The translations under genes were made by a program, and so were the position numbers. Of a DNA stretch of 64,000 nucleotides, positions 8,551 through 16,755 are shown in pieces (the stretch's first letter is position 1; every line of letters starts with the position of its first letter). The notes below the pieces were generated by a model. It saw only the letters and a list, made by a program, of their open reading frames with translations, ran no database searches and was not told where the DNA came from. Source of the DNA: Caldilineaceae bacterium (GTDB taxonomy: Bacteria > Chloroflexota > Anaerolineae > Caldilineales > Caldilineaceae); NCBI GenBank assembly GCA_026645575.1, contig JAPKMW010000025.1:47614-111613 (forward strand), in the 5' to 3' direction.

Positions 8551-8907
8551 ATGGCAAAGTTGACCGTTGAAGGGTATGGCACTTTTGAAGTGCCGGCAAA
8601 CAAGCGACTGGTTCTCGCAATGGTAGACGAGGCCGGCGTCGATCAACTTCATGCGTGCGGCGGCAACTGTCGCTGCACCACCTGTCGCGTCGAATTTGTA
8701 GCCGGCGAACCGGGGATGATGACCAAGGCCGAGAAGGAAAAGCTGGCCGACCGGGGTCTCAGCGGTGTGCGCCTCTCCTGCCAACTGCTGGTGGACCAGG
8801 ATATGACCGTGCGCGCCATCAGTCGCCTCGAAGGCAGTGGCCGCGCCGACGCCGGTGGCCGCCCCGAACCCGACATTCAGCCCGACCCGGAGTGGGTGAG
8901 CAAGTAG
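8551..8907 (+). CDS. 2Fe-2S ferredoxin
   Basis: 118 residues. The cluster ligands are visible as CGGNCRCTTC (residues about 36-45) plus a distal Cys in RLSCQLL, i.e. the C-x4-C-x2-C...C pattern of plant/adrenodoxin-type 2Fe-2S ferredoxins. The start has a good Shine-Dalgarno (AAAGGAG) about 9 nt upstream. The last 30 residues are Gly/Asp/Pro-rich and probably disordered. It stands alone between hairpin repeats, so its redox partner cannot be inferred from context. Electron carrier in the cytoplasm. Confidence 0.93.
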   Translation: MAKLTVEGYGTFEVPANKRLVLAMVDEAGVDQLHACGGNCRCTTCRVEFVAGEPGMMTKAEKEKLADRGLSGVRLSCQLLVDQDMTVRAISRLEGSGRADAGGRPEPDIQPDPEWVSK

Positions 8908-8990
8908 TGAGACAGTAAGTCAGTGAGACAGTGGAAATGTCACTGTGACCTACTGTCTCACTGATTTACTGACCTACTGATTTACTGACC
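8906..8990. repeat. GTGAGACAGTAAGTCAGTGA-type hairpin between convergent genes
   Basis: The left arm (about 8906-8932) and right arm (about 8952-8990) are built from short AGTGAGACAGT/ACTGTCTCACT units. It separates the ferredoxin gene from the convergent stalk-protein gene, whose stop (8974-8976) lies inside it. A shared two-way terminator is a reasonable guess. Confidence 0.6.
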
Positions 8991-11900
8991 TACAGGCCAC
9001 CACCGCCACCTCATCCACCATACTCCACAACTGACTATTCCGACCATCATTGTAGACATTCAAGTAGACATTCACTGTTTGACCGCGGTAGGGCAAGAGG
9101 TCGTAGGATTGTTGGAGCCAGCGGCCATCACCGGCCTCCCGCTGGCGATCCAGGGTTGTGATCAAGCCCAGGTTCTCATTCAACAGCAAGAGTTCGCGAT
9201 AATCGGCGCTGTCGCCTTCGCCCTGCGCCTGTTCCCAGAAGTAGAGGGTAGCAAATTCAGCATCCGCCGGAATGGTCACGGCCTGGCGCACGCTGGAATG
9301 GGCATTGGTGTTTGCTGTACCAGCGGGGACGCCAAGGCGCAAGGCCGTTGTACCACTGTAGGGCGCCGTGTTGTCCAATGCCGCCGGGGCGGGCGTGTTC
9401 CCTATCTCCCAGCCGCCCTGACCCGCTTCAAAGCCGCCATTGGTGATCACATTCGTGCAACTCAAGTTGGTCATTTCCATTGCGCCGGCGTCAGCAACCG
9501 TCGTGCTAACGCTGGTTGTTGACGACACGGCCGCGCTTTCTGTTAACGCCGTTGTTGTGGGTGCGGTTGTCGTGGTCACGCCCAAACTCCCGGTCAACGC
9601 CGTTGTGGTCGTTACCTCTGCTGTTGCTGAGAGCGCGGTTGTCGTGGTCACGTCCAAGCTTTCTGTTAACGCCGTTGTCGTCGTCACCCCTGCTGTCTTT
9701 GTGGGTGCAGTTGTCGTGGTCACGTCCAAGCTCTCAGCTAGCGCTACCGTTTCGGTAGTGACAGGTGTGTTTATTAGAGATCCCGCACTCCCGATCACAA
9801 TGGCTGTCAGGCGGGTGATTGTTTCTGTTACCCCGCTGGTGATCGAAATAATTGCACCCTCAACCAATGGGTCTGTTCCGGTTAGCCCTGTGGTGGCCGA
9901 TACTAATGCGCTCTCGCCCAATCCAATGGCCTCACTTACGATTGCTGTGGCGGAGACAACCGCACCATCGGCAATCGCAGCCGTTTCCGAAAGCGCTTCT
10001 GTCACTGACATGACCGCGCCTTCGGCCAATTCGACTGTTTCGGTCAGACTGGCGGTCGCCGAAAGCAGCGCACTTTCGACTAGGGTGGCGCTTTCGGTTA
10101 ATCCGTCCGTCGCGGAGACTAGCGCACTTTTCGCTAAGGCGGCTGTTTCCGATAGTGCTGCCGTGGCCGAGACGACGGCCCCTTCCGCTACAGCAATGGT
10201 CTCCGTCACTGCTGCGGTGGTTGAGACAATGGCGCCATCAACCACATCCGCCGTTTTGGTTAAGGCTGCCGTGGCCGAGACAATGACGCCTTCAGCCAGC
10301 TCGGTTGCTGCCGTCAACGCTTCGGTTGCTGATAGTGCCGCACCGGTTGCCAGTTCCGTTGTTGCGGTGAGTGCGGCGGTGGCTGAAACAACCGCACCTG
10401 CCGCCACGTCAGCGCCATCCGTGAGGATTTCCGTTGCTGATACAAGGGCGCCTTCGGCCAACTGCGCTGTTTCGGTCAAGGCTGTGGTCGCGGAGACAAT
10501 GACACCTTCTACCAACTCGCTGGTTTCACCCAACGCGTCAGTCGTGGAGACAATGTTACCTTCGGCCACTTCAACGGTTTCACTCAAAGCGCCGGTAACG
10601 GAGACAACCACGCCTTCGGCTACTTCTGTCGTTTCGATCAAGGCTTTGATGGTCGAGACGATTGCGCTCTCCGTCACTCCCGCTGTTGCCGTCAGGCTTT
10701 CGGTGGCTGAGACGGTGAGCTTTTCGCCTAAGGCAATGGTCTCTGTCAGGGCTGCTGTTGCCGACACAAGGGCGCCTTCGGTTAACGCGGCAGTTTCACT
10801 CAGGGCGTCCGTGGCGGAGATAATAATTCCTTCGGCCAACTGGGTGGTTTCTGTGAGCGCTCCGGTGAGCGAGAGGGTGGTGTCCGTTGTCAATTCACCC
10901 GTTTTGGTCAGGGCTGCCGTTACTGACACCACGGCGCCTTCCGCTAGTTCAGCGGTGGTGGTCAACGCTGCGGTCGTGGAGACGACTGCATTTTCAACCA
11001 AGGTGGCGGTTGTGGTGAGTGCCTGGGCGGCCGCGCCAATGGACGTCTCGACCAGGGTGGCCTTTTCGCCAATCGTCGTCGCTGCTGTTGCCACGCCGGT
11101 TGCGACCAGGTTTGCGGTTTCGGTTACTATTTGTGTTGTTGAAAGCCCACCATTGCCAATCAGGGTGGCGGCTTCACTGACGACGCCGATGGTCAGGGGG
11201 GCGCCGGATGTAACCAAGGTGGCCGGTTCGGTCAAGCTCGCTGTTGCAGAGATTAATGCACTCCCCACTGTCCCCACGGTTTCACTCAGGGTTGCGGTTG
11301 CCGAGGCAACGCCGGTTTCTGCCAAATTGACTGTTTCACTGATGAGTGCACCGGCGGTTGCGCCTGCCCTGGCAGTGATGTCGCTGATCGCCGCTGTCAC
11401 CGAGAGGCCGACCGTGTTGCTAAGGGCGGCTGTGTTGCTCAAAACAGTACCGGCGGCTGTCAATGCCGCGGTCGTCCGGCCAACCGTTTGACTCAAGGCA
11501 TTCGTCGCGGAGAGCGCGTTGGTTGACAGGAGCGCCGTTGTATCGCTCAGTTGCGTGGTGACAGAGATCAGCCCACGCCCGGCGGTGTCCGTTGTTTCAC
11601 TAAGGGCAATGGCCCCGGAGATCAGCGCGCTCTTTGCCAACGCAGCACCATCGCTCAAAGTATCGCTCACCGCTGTGGTTGCCGACAGCGCCATGCTGCC
11701 GGCGATGTCGGCTGTGTCGCTGATCAATTCACCAGCGGAAACAATGCCGGTGGCAGCCAGCGCAGTCGTCGCGCTGAGCGCGTCTGTCACCGAGACAAGA
11801 GCGCTTTGGGCAAGGGTAGCAGTCGTACTCAGGGCCTCACTGGCCTCGGTCAAGGTTGTGCTAACCAGATCGGTGGCGGAAATGACGCCGGCTTGGGCGA

Positions 11901-12195
11901 GCGCTGCGGTGTCGCTAAGGGCCACTGTGGTCGATGCTACAGCGCTCGCCGCCAGTTGGGTTGTTTTACTCAACACCGCAGTGGCGCTTTGCACGCCGGA
12001 CGCGCCCGTGGCGGAGAGTGCATCGGTGGCGGAAATGACGCTGCTATCCAAAACCGTTCTGCCGGTTGTCGCAACATCACCCGCGGCATCTTGCAGGCGT
12101 TGCGCAGGGCCGCAACTGCGAAAGAAGAGAAAGATCACGAGGACAATCACTAGAATGAGGACACCGTAGGTCATTCTGCCAAACCGTTGCATCAT
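8974..12195 (-). CDS. Membrane-anchored stalk protein: 18-residue repeats plus C-terminal NGGFE domain
   Basis: About 1073 residues. A short basic N-terminus and a single TM helix (VLILVIVLVIFLFF, residues about 12-26) predict an anchored protein with the bulk outside. Residues about 40-900 are Ala/Thr/Ser/Val/Glu-rich. The core is 22 consecutive 18-residue units (consensus VVSATAALTETxxLAEGA) without indels, flanked by looser versions. The C-terminal 160 residues (NVITNGGFEAGQGGWEIG to VNVYLNVYND, MVDEVAVVAC) resemble a carbohydrate-binding-like jelly-roll and match the modules of the 26334-28202 protein. The start at 12195 is chosen for AAGGA 8 nt upstream. Role unknown: probably a long stalk presenting a binding domain. 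Upstream in-frame ATG 12258 lacks support. Confidence 0.8.
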   Translation of the reverse strand: MMQRFGRMTYGVLILVIVLVIFLFFRSCGPAQRLQDAAGDVATTGRTVLDSSVISATDALSATGASGVQSATAVLSKTTQLAASAVASTTVALSDTAALAQAGVISATDLVSTTLTEASEALSTTATLAQSALVSVTDALSATTALAATGIVSAGELISDTADIAGSMALSATTAVSDTLSDGAALAKSALISGAIALSETTDTAGRGLISVTTQLSDTTALLSTNALSATNALSQTVGRTTAALTAAGTVLSNTAALSNTVGLSVTAAISDITARAGATAGALISETVNLAETGVASATATLSETVGTVGSALISATASLTEPATLVTSGAPLTIGVVSEAATLIGNGGLSTTQIVTETANLVATGVATAATTIGEKATLVETSIGAAAQALTTTATLVENAVVSTTAALTTTAELAEGAVVSVTAALTKTGELTTDTTLSLTGALTETTQLAEGIIISATDALSETAALTEGALVSATAALTETIALGEKLTVSATESLTATAGVTESAIVSTIKALIETTEVAEGVVVSVTGALSETVEVAEGNIVSTTDALGETSELVEGVIVSATTALTETAQLAEGALVSATEILTDGADVAAGAVVSATAALTATTELATGAALSATEALTAATELAEGVIVSATAALTKTADVVDGAIVSTTAAVTETIAVAEGAVVSATAALSETAALAKSALVSATDGLTESATLVESALLSATASLTETVELAEGAVMSVTEALSETAAIADGAVVSATAIVSEAIGLGESALVSATTGLTGTDPLVEGAIISITSGVTETITRLTAIVIGSAGSLINTPVTTETVALAESLDVTTTTAPTKTAGVTTTTALTESLDVTTTTALSATAEVTTTTALTGSLGVTTTTAPTTTALTESAAVSSTTSVSTTVADAGAMEMTNLSCTNVITNGGFEAGQGGWEIGNTPAPAALDNTAPYSGTTALRLGVPAGTANTNAHSSVRQAVTIPADAEFATLYFWEQAQGEGDSADYRELLLLNENLGLITTLDRQREAGDGRWLQQSYDLLPYRGQTVNVYLNVYNDGRNSQLWSMVDEVAVVACRSVNQ
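9799..10986 (-). repeat. 22 exact-length 54-bp tandem repeats (18 residues each)
   Basis: Reading the minus strand from 10986, every 54 bases starts a new (V/I/L)(V/I/L)S(A/V/T)T unit, 22 times without a length change, ending at 9799. The DNA is diverged while the length and the hydrophobic positions are kept, so the period is under protein-level selection. Eighteen residues equal five alpha-helical turns. Confidence 0.88.
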
Positions 12196-12327
12196 TGTTG
12201 GGTTCCTTGCGCTTGCTGAATGAAGACAAATGAAATTCAGAAGAGTATTTTCTTGCAAAGCTTACACAACAATGGGCAAATCGTCAAAAAATAGTGACAA
12301 CTTTTCTGAACAGTAGTTTACGCAATG

Positions 12328-12411
12328 GGGGTACAGACGCGGATTTAGGATACGCGGATTTGTGCAGAACAGAGAGACGATCCGTGTATCCTAAATCCGC
12401 GTCTATACCCC
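12328..12411. repeat. Hairpin after the 821-residue gene, related to 52861-52935
   Basis: Arms 12328-12358 and 12379-12411 pair well (GACGCGGATTTAGGATACG with CGTGTATCCTAAATCCGCGTC allowing G-U). It abuts the stop of the minus-strand gene at 12412, consistent with a terminator. The arm sequence is a diverged copy of the hairpin at 52861-52935. Confidence 0.7.
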
Positions 12412-14865
12412 TCACGCGACAGCATGTTGCGGCAGTACCGGCGCTTGATAGGTCACGGCGAGATGGGGTGTTGCCAACCGTTCCTGTTGTTGCACTTTGG
12501 AGGTCAAGCAGCTTTCCAATACACCACTCACTAGCAAAGTGCGTTCAGCCGGATAAGGGGCGTGGCCGGTTGTGATCATCTCTTCGATCTTGCTCATCAG
12601 GCAGGCGGAATAGGTGACATTCGGGCCAGGGGTCAACAAAAATTGGGTAGAAACCGGCGTCGCTTCGCCTTGTAGTCGCGCGGCAAAGCAGAAATCTTTG
12701 ATGGCGCCATTGAGCATAAGCAATGTTGCGCGCAACCCGTCGTTATACTCAATGAAATAAGCCGCCGGTTGCTTGACCAGCGCTTGCAACTGACCGGTGC
12801 GGATCAAGTCAATGGTGCGCCCATCTTCATCCGGCAGGCCGCAGGGGCTGTCACTCCGTGAAAGTGCCGCTTCCAGTAGCTCCCATGACCAACGGCCCTC
12901 ATCGCCGGCCTGCCAGACGGCATCGCCCTCGATGTACTGCACGGAACGCACACCCGTTTCGCCACCTTGGCGTCGCTCGACCATACATTGCATGGCCTCT
13001 AGGGCATGATAATCCATCGGGTCAGAGATGCCGACGCCGACCATCAGTGCCTCTTCAATCACGCAGCCCAAGGGCAATTCCACATCGGGCAGGCGCCACG
13101 TCACCGGCAGCGACGAGCCGGCCAGGAAAGGGAAGTGTAACCGGTGGGCGTCATCCACCATTGCGCGCGCTTTGGCAAAGCTGTAGGAGAGATGCTTGTC
13201 GTTGTAGATCGGCACGGCCCGCCCGTCCGCTTCAAAGACCTGGACACACTCCTTGAAAAACTCATAGCGCGGGTAGAGAATTTGCCCCTTCTCATTGGCA
13301 GGATAGTCGCCATGTTCGGCCATGATCAACACGGCATCGACCGCCAGTTTGTCGCCGCCACAGCGCAGCGTTTCGGCAATGGTGGGGTAGAGATTGAAGC
13401 CGAACTCACGAGCGCGATCAACGCTTTGTTCATTGCTGGGCCGCTGATCAACATAGAGCGAAACGACTTGCAAGTTGGGGCGATGCCAGCGCCCGGCCAC
13501 CGGGTAGCCGACCATGAGGCGATCACAGAAGTGTTGGGCATGGGACCGGTAGCGGTAAATTGTCGCCAACACAGCAACGCGCAAAGGTTGTGAACCGTCT
13601 GCTCGTGTTGCCGTTTGTCGAGACGCTGTCAAGGCCGGGGCAGTTCGTTGCGTCGGGGTAAGATGAGCGCGTTCCTCCCGCCAGAAGGTCGATTCGACGG
13701 TGGGCTGGTAGGCGATGGCGAGGTGGGGCGTTTCGATACGTTTTTGCCCCTGGTGTAAGCTTTCGACGCCGGCGGCGGTCAGGCCGCTGGTCAACAGGGT
13801 GCGCTCAACCGGGTAGGTGGCTTTGCCGGTGAGGAACATCTTTTCCACGTTGTTGATCTGCGGCGAGAAGAAGTTTGCCAACGTGGTGCGCGCCGGCGGC
13901 ATGGGCAGATACATCTGGGTGGAAAAGGGGTCAGCCTGACCGGCCAGGTGCGCAGCAAAGTTGAAATCCTGCACCAGCCCATTGAGCAATACCATTGTGC
14001 TACGTAGGCCGTCGTTATGCTCGTAGTGATAAACCACTGGATCTTTCACCAGTTCCCGCATCTCATCCAGGGTGGGGAAGATATGATTAAAGCCGGGACG
14101 CGACGGCGTCAAGGTATGGCTGCGACTCAAGGCGCATTCAAAGAGTTCCCGCGACCAGGCGCCTTGATGGTGCGCTTCCCAAACAGCATCGCCGCGATAG
14201 GCTTGCAGCCACTTTACGCCGCTTTCGCCGCCGGCCCGCCGCTCGACCATACATTGCAGCGTCTCCAAGGCATGAAAATCGTAGCTATCGACGCCGCCAT
14301 AGCCAACGCAGATCGCTTCCCGCACCGGCGCGCCTAGCGGCATCTCCACCGACGGTGTGCGCCAGGTCACGGGCAAGGAGGAACCGGCCATAAAGGCAAA
14401 GCCCATCTGCTGCGAAAGGTCGTACATCTCCTTCGACCATGCCCAGTTCCACGAGAGATGTTTATCATTGAAGATGGGCGCGGTGCGACCGGTGGTGCGA
14501 TAGACAGCGACGATCTGCTTGAAAAGTTCATAGCGCGGGTAGAGGCGCTGCCCTTTTTCGTTCTTGCCATAGTCGCCATGCTCGCCGATGAGGAGAACGC
14601 CATCAACCGCCAGTGTATCTGTCCCCAACGTTAATGCGTCGGCAACGGTGGGGTAGAGTTTCATGGTGGGAAAACGGGCCGTGCGTTCCCGGCTCAAATC
14701 GGTGTCGGGAAACTGATCGACATAGAGCGAAACGAGATCCATCGCCGGGTAGTGGTGATGGCTGTCCCAGCCATAGCCTTCCAAAAAACGGTCGATAAAG
14801 TGCTGGGCATGAGCATATTTGTGGACAACGCTGCAAATTGCGGCAATCTTTGGTCGTGGTTGCAT
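12412..14865 (-). CDS. Internally duplicated protein of unknown function (two ~390-residue homologous halves)
   Basis: About 817 residues without signal peptide or TM helices. The two halves are homologous, joined by a low-complexity linker near residues 400-435. Paired motifs are HAQHFIDRFLEGY/HAQHFCDRLMVGY, VSLYVDQ in both, GEHGDYGKNEKGQRLYPRYE/AEHGDYPANEKGQILYPRYE, IFNDKHLS/IYNDKHLS, AGSSLPVTWR in both, CMVERRxGGE in both, and GDAVW in both. The conserved His/Asp/Glu-rich EHGDY and NDKHLS motifs suggest a metal- or sugar-binding active site in each half. I do not recognise a named family. It is divergent from the GH29 fucosidase gene, which hints at sugar metabolism; that is inference. The alternative start is ATG 14877. 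Confidence 0.8.
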   Translation of the reverse strand: MQPRPKIAAICSVVHKYAHAQHFIDRFLEGYGWDSHHHYPAMDLVSLYVDQFPDTDLSRERTARFPTMKLYPTVADALTLGTDTLAVDGVLLIGEHGDYGKNEKGQRLYPRYELFKQIVAVYRTTGRTAPIFNDKHLSWNWAWSKEMYDLSQQMGFAFMAGSSLPVTWRTPSVEMPLGAPVREAICVGYGGVDSYDFHALETLQCMVERRAGGESGVKWLQAYRGDAVWEAHHQGAWSRELFECALSRSHTLTPSRPGFNHIFPTLDEMRELVKDPVVYHYEHNDGLRSTMVLLNGLVQDFNFAAHLAGQADPFSTQMYLPMPPARTTLANFFSPQINNVEKMFLTGKATYPVERTLLTSGLTAAGVESLHQGQKRIETPHLAIAYQPTVESTFWREERAHLTPTQRTAPALTASRQTATRADGSQPLRVAVLATIYRYRSHAQHFCDRLMVGYPVAGRWHRPNLQVVSLYVDQRPSNEQSVDRAREFGFNLYPTIAETLRCGGDKLAVDAVLIMAEHGDYPANEKGQILYPRYEFFKECVQVFEADGRAVPIYNDKHLSYSFAKARAMVDDAHRLHFPFLAGSSLPVTWRLPDVELPLGCVIEEALMVGVGISDPMDYHALEAMQCMVERRQGGETGVRSVQYIEGDAVWQAGDEGRWSWELLEAALSRSDSPCGLPDEDGRTIDLIRTGQLQALVKQPAAYFIEYNDGLRATLLMLNGAIKDFCFAARLQGEATPVSTQFLLTPGPNVTYSACLMSKIEEMITTGHAPYPAERTLLVSGVLESCLTSKVQQQERLATPHLAVTYQAPVLPQHAVA

Positions 14866-14922
14866 GAATAGCCTCATCTCTCTTGGGTGGTATTAGTAGC
14901 GATGAGCGGATTATACCATCAC

Positions 14923-14952
14923 TTGTTGGTCGGCTGCCAGCAACGGTATAAT
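14923..14952 (+). promoter_or_regulatory. Candidate sigma70-type promoter for the fucosidase gene
   Basis: TTGTTG (14923-14928), an 18-nt spacer and TATAAT (14947-14952) point toward the GH29 gene. A TATAAT on the minus strand (ATTATA at 14910-14915) could serve the divergent 821-residue gene. Pattern match only. Confidence 0.4.
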
Positions 14953-14977
14953 GGACCTTAGAAGCTGTTCAGCCATG

Positions 14978-15053
14978 TTGGAGATTGAGAGATACAGAGA
15001 TTGCGTGCTGTAATCTCTGTATCTCTCAATCTTTGTATCTCTCAATCTCCAAC
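14978..15053. repeat. GAGATTGAGAGAT-family hairpin in the GH29 leader
   Basis: The left arm (about 14978-15002, GGAGATTGAGAGATACAGAG) pairs with the right arm (about 15014-15053), which carries the complementary unit twice. It lies between the candidate promoter and the GH29 start, so it would be transcribed as a 5' leader hairpin. Confidence 0.6.
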
Positions 15054-15076
15054 TCTTAAGAGAAAATAAGTGTGCT

Positions 15077-16510
15077 ATGCTGACTCTCCAACAAATCGAC
15101 CAGACCATCGCCGCCGGCCCCTTTGCCGCATCGTGGGATTCACTGGAAGCCTACACCGTGCCGGATTGGTATCAGAATGATAAATTCGGCATCTTTATTC
15201 ATTGGGGGCTTTATTGTGTCCCCGGCTTTGACAATGAGTGGTATCCGCGAAACATGTATATGCCAGGTTCAAGAGCCTACGAACACCATGTCAACACCTA
15301 CGGCCCACAGGACAAGTTCGGCTACAAAGATTTTATCCCCCTGTTCAAGGCCGAGCAGTACGATCCGCAGGCGTGGGCGAAATTGTTCAAGGATGCTGGT
15401 GCGCGCTTTGTCGTGCCGGTGGCCGAACACCATGACGGCTTCCAGATGTACAACAGCGCCCTTTCCCGCTGGAATGCCGTACAGATGGGGCCAAAGCGCG
15501 ATCTAATCGGCGATCTGGCGCAAGCGGTGCGGGCTGAAGGCATGACCTTTGGTGTCTCTAGCCACCGTGCCGAGCATTGGTTTTTCATGGAAGGTGGTCG
15601 GCGCTTTCCCTCGGATGTCAACGACCCGGCCTATGCCGATTTCTATGGCCCGGCCCAACCCAAAGGGGATAACTACATTCACGGCGGGCCGGATGGAGCC
15701 TACTTGGAAGATTGGCTGCTGCGCACTTGCGAGTTGATCGACAGCTATCAGCCGCAGATCTTCTGGTTCGACTGGTGGATCATGCACCTGGCCTTTAAGC
15801 CCTATCTCAAAAAGCTGGCGGCCTACTACTACAACCGCGCTGCCCAGTGGGGCAAAGGAGTGGCGATCAACCACAAGTTTGACGCCTTCCCCACCGGCGT
15901 CGCCGTCTATGACATTGAGCGCGGCCAACTGAATGACACCCGCTGGCTCTTCTGGCAGACCGACACCTCCGTCTCCAAAAATTCCTGGGGCTATATCCAC
16001 GACCATGATTACAAACAGGTGGGCGACATCATCGGCGACCTGATCGACATTGTGAGCAAGAACGGTGCGCTGCTGCTCAACATCGGCCCCAAAGCGGACG
16101 GCACCATCCCCGAACCAGAGCATCAGATGTTACGTGCCATCGGGCAATGGCTCCAGGTCAATGGCGAAGCGATCTACCACACCCGCCCGTGGACCGTCTA
16201 CGGTGAAGGGCCAACTCAAGTTAGCGAAGGCGCGTTTACTGACACCAAACGGAGCGCCTTTACGGGGCAGGATATTCGCTTTACCCAGCAGGGAGATGCA
16301 CTCTATGCCATCCTTCTGGCCTGGCCGGGGGAACAGGCTGTCATCCAGTCGCTGGGCGCCGACAAAGGGCTGTGGACCAAGCCGATCAGTCAGGTCGAGT
16401 TATTGGGTCACAACGGCCCGTTGACCTGGCAACAAACCGGTGGCGCGTTGACGGTCCACCTGCCAGCGCAACTACCCTGTGATCATGCGTACACGTTGAA
16501 GATTCGATGA
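15077..16510 (+). CDS. Alpha-L-fucosidase, GH29 family
   Basis: 477 residues. GH29 hallmarks are the N-terminal WYQNDKFGIFIHWGLY, NEWYPRNMY, YDPQAWAKLFKDAGARF, VAEHHDGF (His pair of the active site), RDLIGDLAQAVR, and IFWFDWW near residue 232, where the Asp is the expected nucleophile. A C-terminal beta-sandwich follows (YAILLAWPGEQAVI). It hydrolyses alpha-L-fucosyl residues from glycans. No signal peptide is visible, so it is probably cytoplasmic, acting on imported oligosaccharides. The neighbour on the other strand is the duplicated unknown protein. Length and motifs are complete; the call is strong. Confidence 0.94.
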   Translation: MLTLQQIDQTIAAGPFAASWDSLEAYTVPDWYQNDKFGIFIHWGLYCVPGFDNEWYPRNMYMPGSRAYEHHVNTYGPQDKFGYKDFIPLFKAEQYDPQAWAKLFKDAGARFVVPVAEHHDGFQMYNSALSRWNAVQMGPKRDLIGDLAQAVRAEGMTFGVSSHRAEHWFFMEGGRRFPSDVNDPAYADFYGPAQPKGDNYIHGGPDGAYLEDWLLRTCELIDSYQPQIFWFDWWIMHLAFKPYLKKLAAYYYNRAAQWGKGVAINHKFDAFPTGVAVYDIERGQLNDTRWLFWQTDTSVSKNSWGYIHDHDYKQVGDIIGDLIDIVSKNGALLLNIGPKADGTIPEPEHQMLRAIGQWLQVNGEAIYHTRPWTVYGEGPTQVSEGAFTDTKRSAFTGQDIRFTQQGDALYAILLAWPGEQAVIQSLGADKGLWTKPISQVELLGHNGPLTWQQTGGALTVHLPAQLPCDHAYTLKIR

Positions 16511-16534
16511 CGCACAGTCGGCACACGAAGAAGA

Positions 16535-16686
16535 AGCGTGCGTGGCACTGACCAAGCTCACTCCCTCTACAGACCAATCGACTGGTCAGTGCTGCGCACG
16601 CTGAGGCGGTGGGTGATCCGCGTGCGCAGCACTGACCAGTGAACGGTAGGCGTGACGACTATTTCTTGGTCAGTGCCACGCACGCT
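16535..16686. repeat. Nested double palindrome, four related arms
   Basis: Outer arms 16535-16556 and 16665-16686 are perfect 22-bp reverse complements. Inner arms 16581-16601 and 16620-16640 are perfect 21-bp reverse complements. Outer and inner arms share the GCACTGACCA and GCGTGCG words, so the four arms are related copies. They occupy most of the 245-bp gap between the GH29 and DUF2207 genes. Confidence 0.85.
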
Positions 16687-16755
16687 ACCCCTTTCCGACT
16701 TTTCCCGATAGGTTGTGCAGAAGCGATGGGTTACTCAAGATTTATGGAGTTACGG

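Noticed and set aside
9440..11491. A 683-codon open frame on the plus strand opposite the 18-residue repeats
   Set aside because: It is the antisense shadow of the in-phase 54-bp repeat array, whose regular codons lack stops on the other strand. The translation is low-complexity Val/Ala with no family resemblance or ribosome-binding site.
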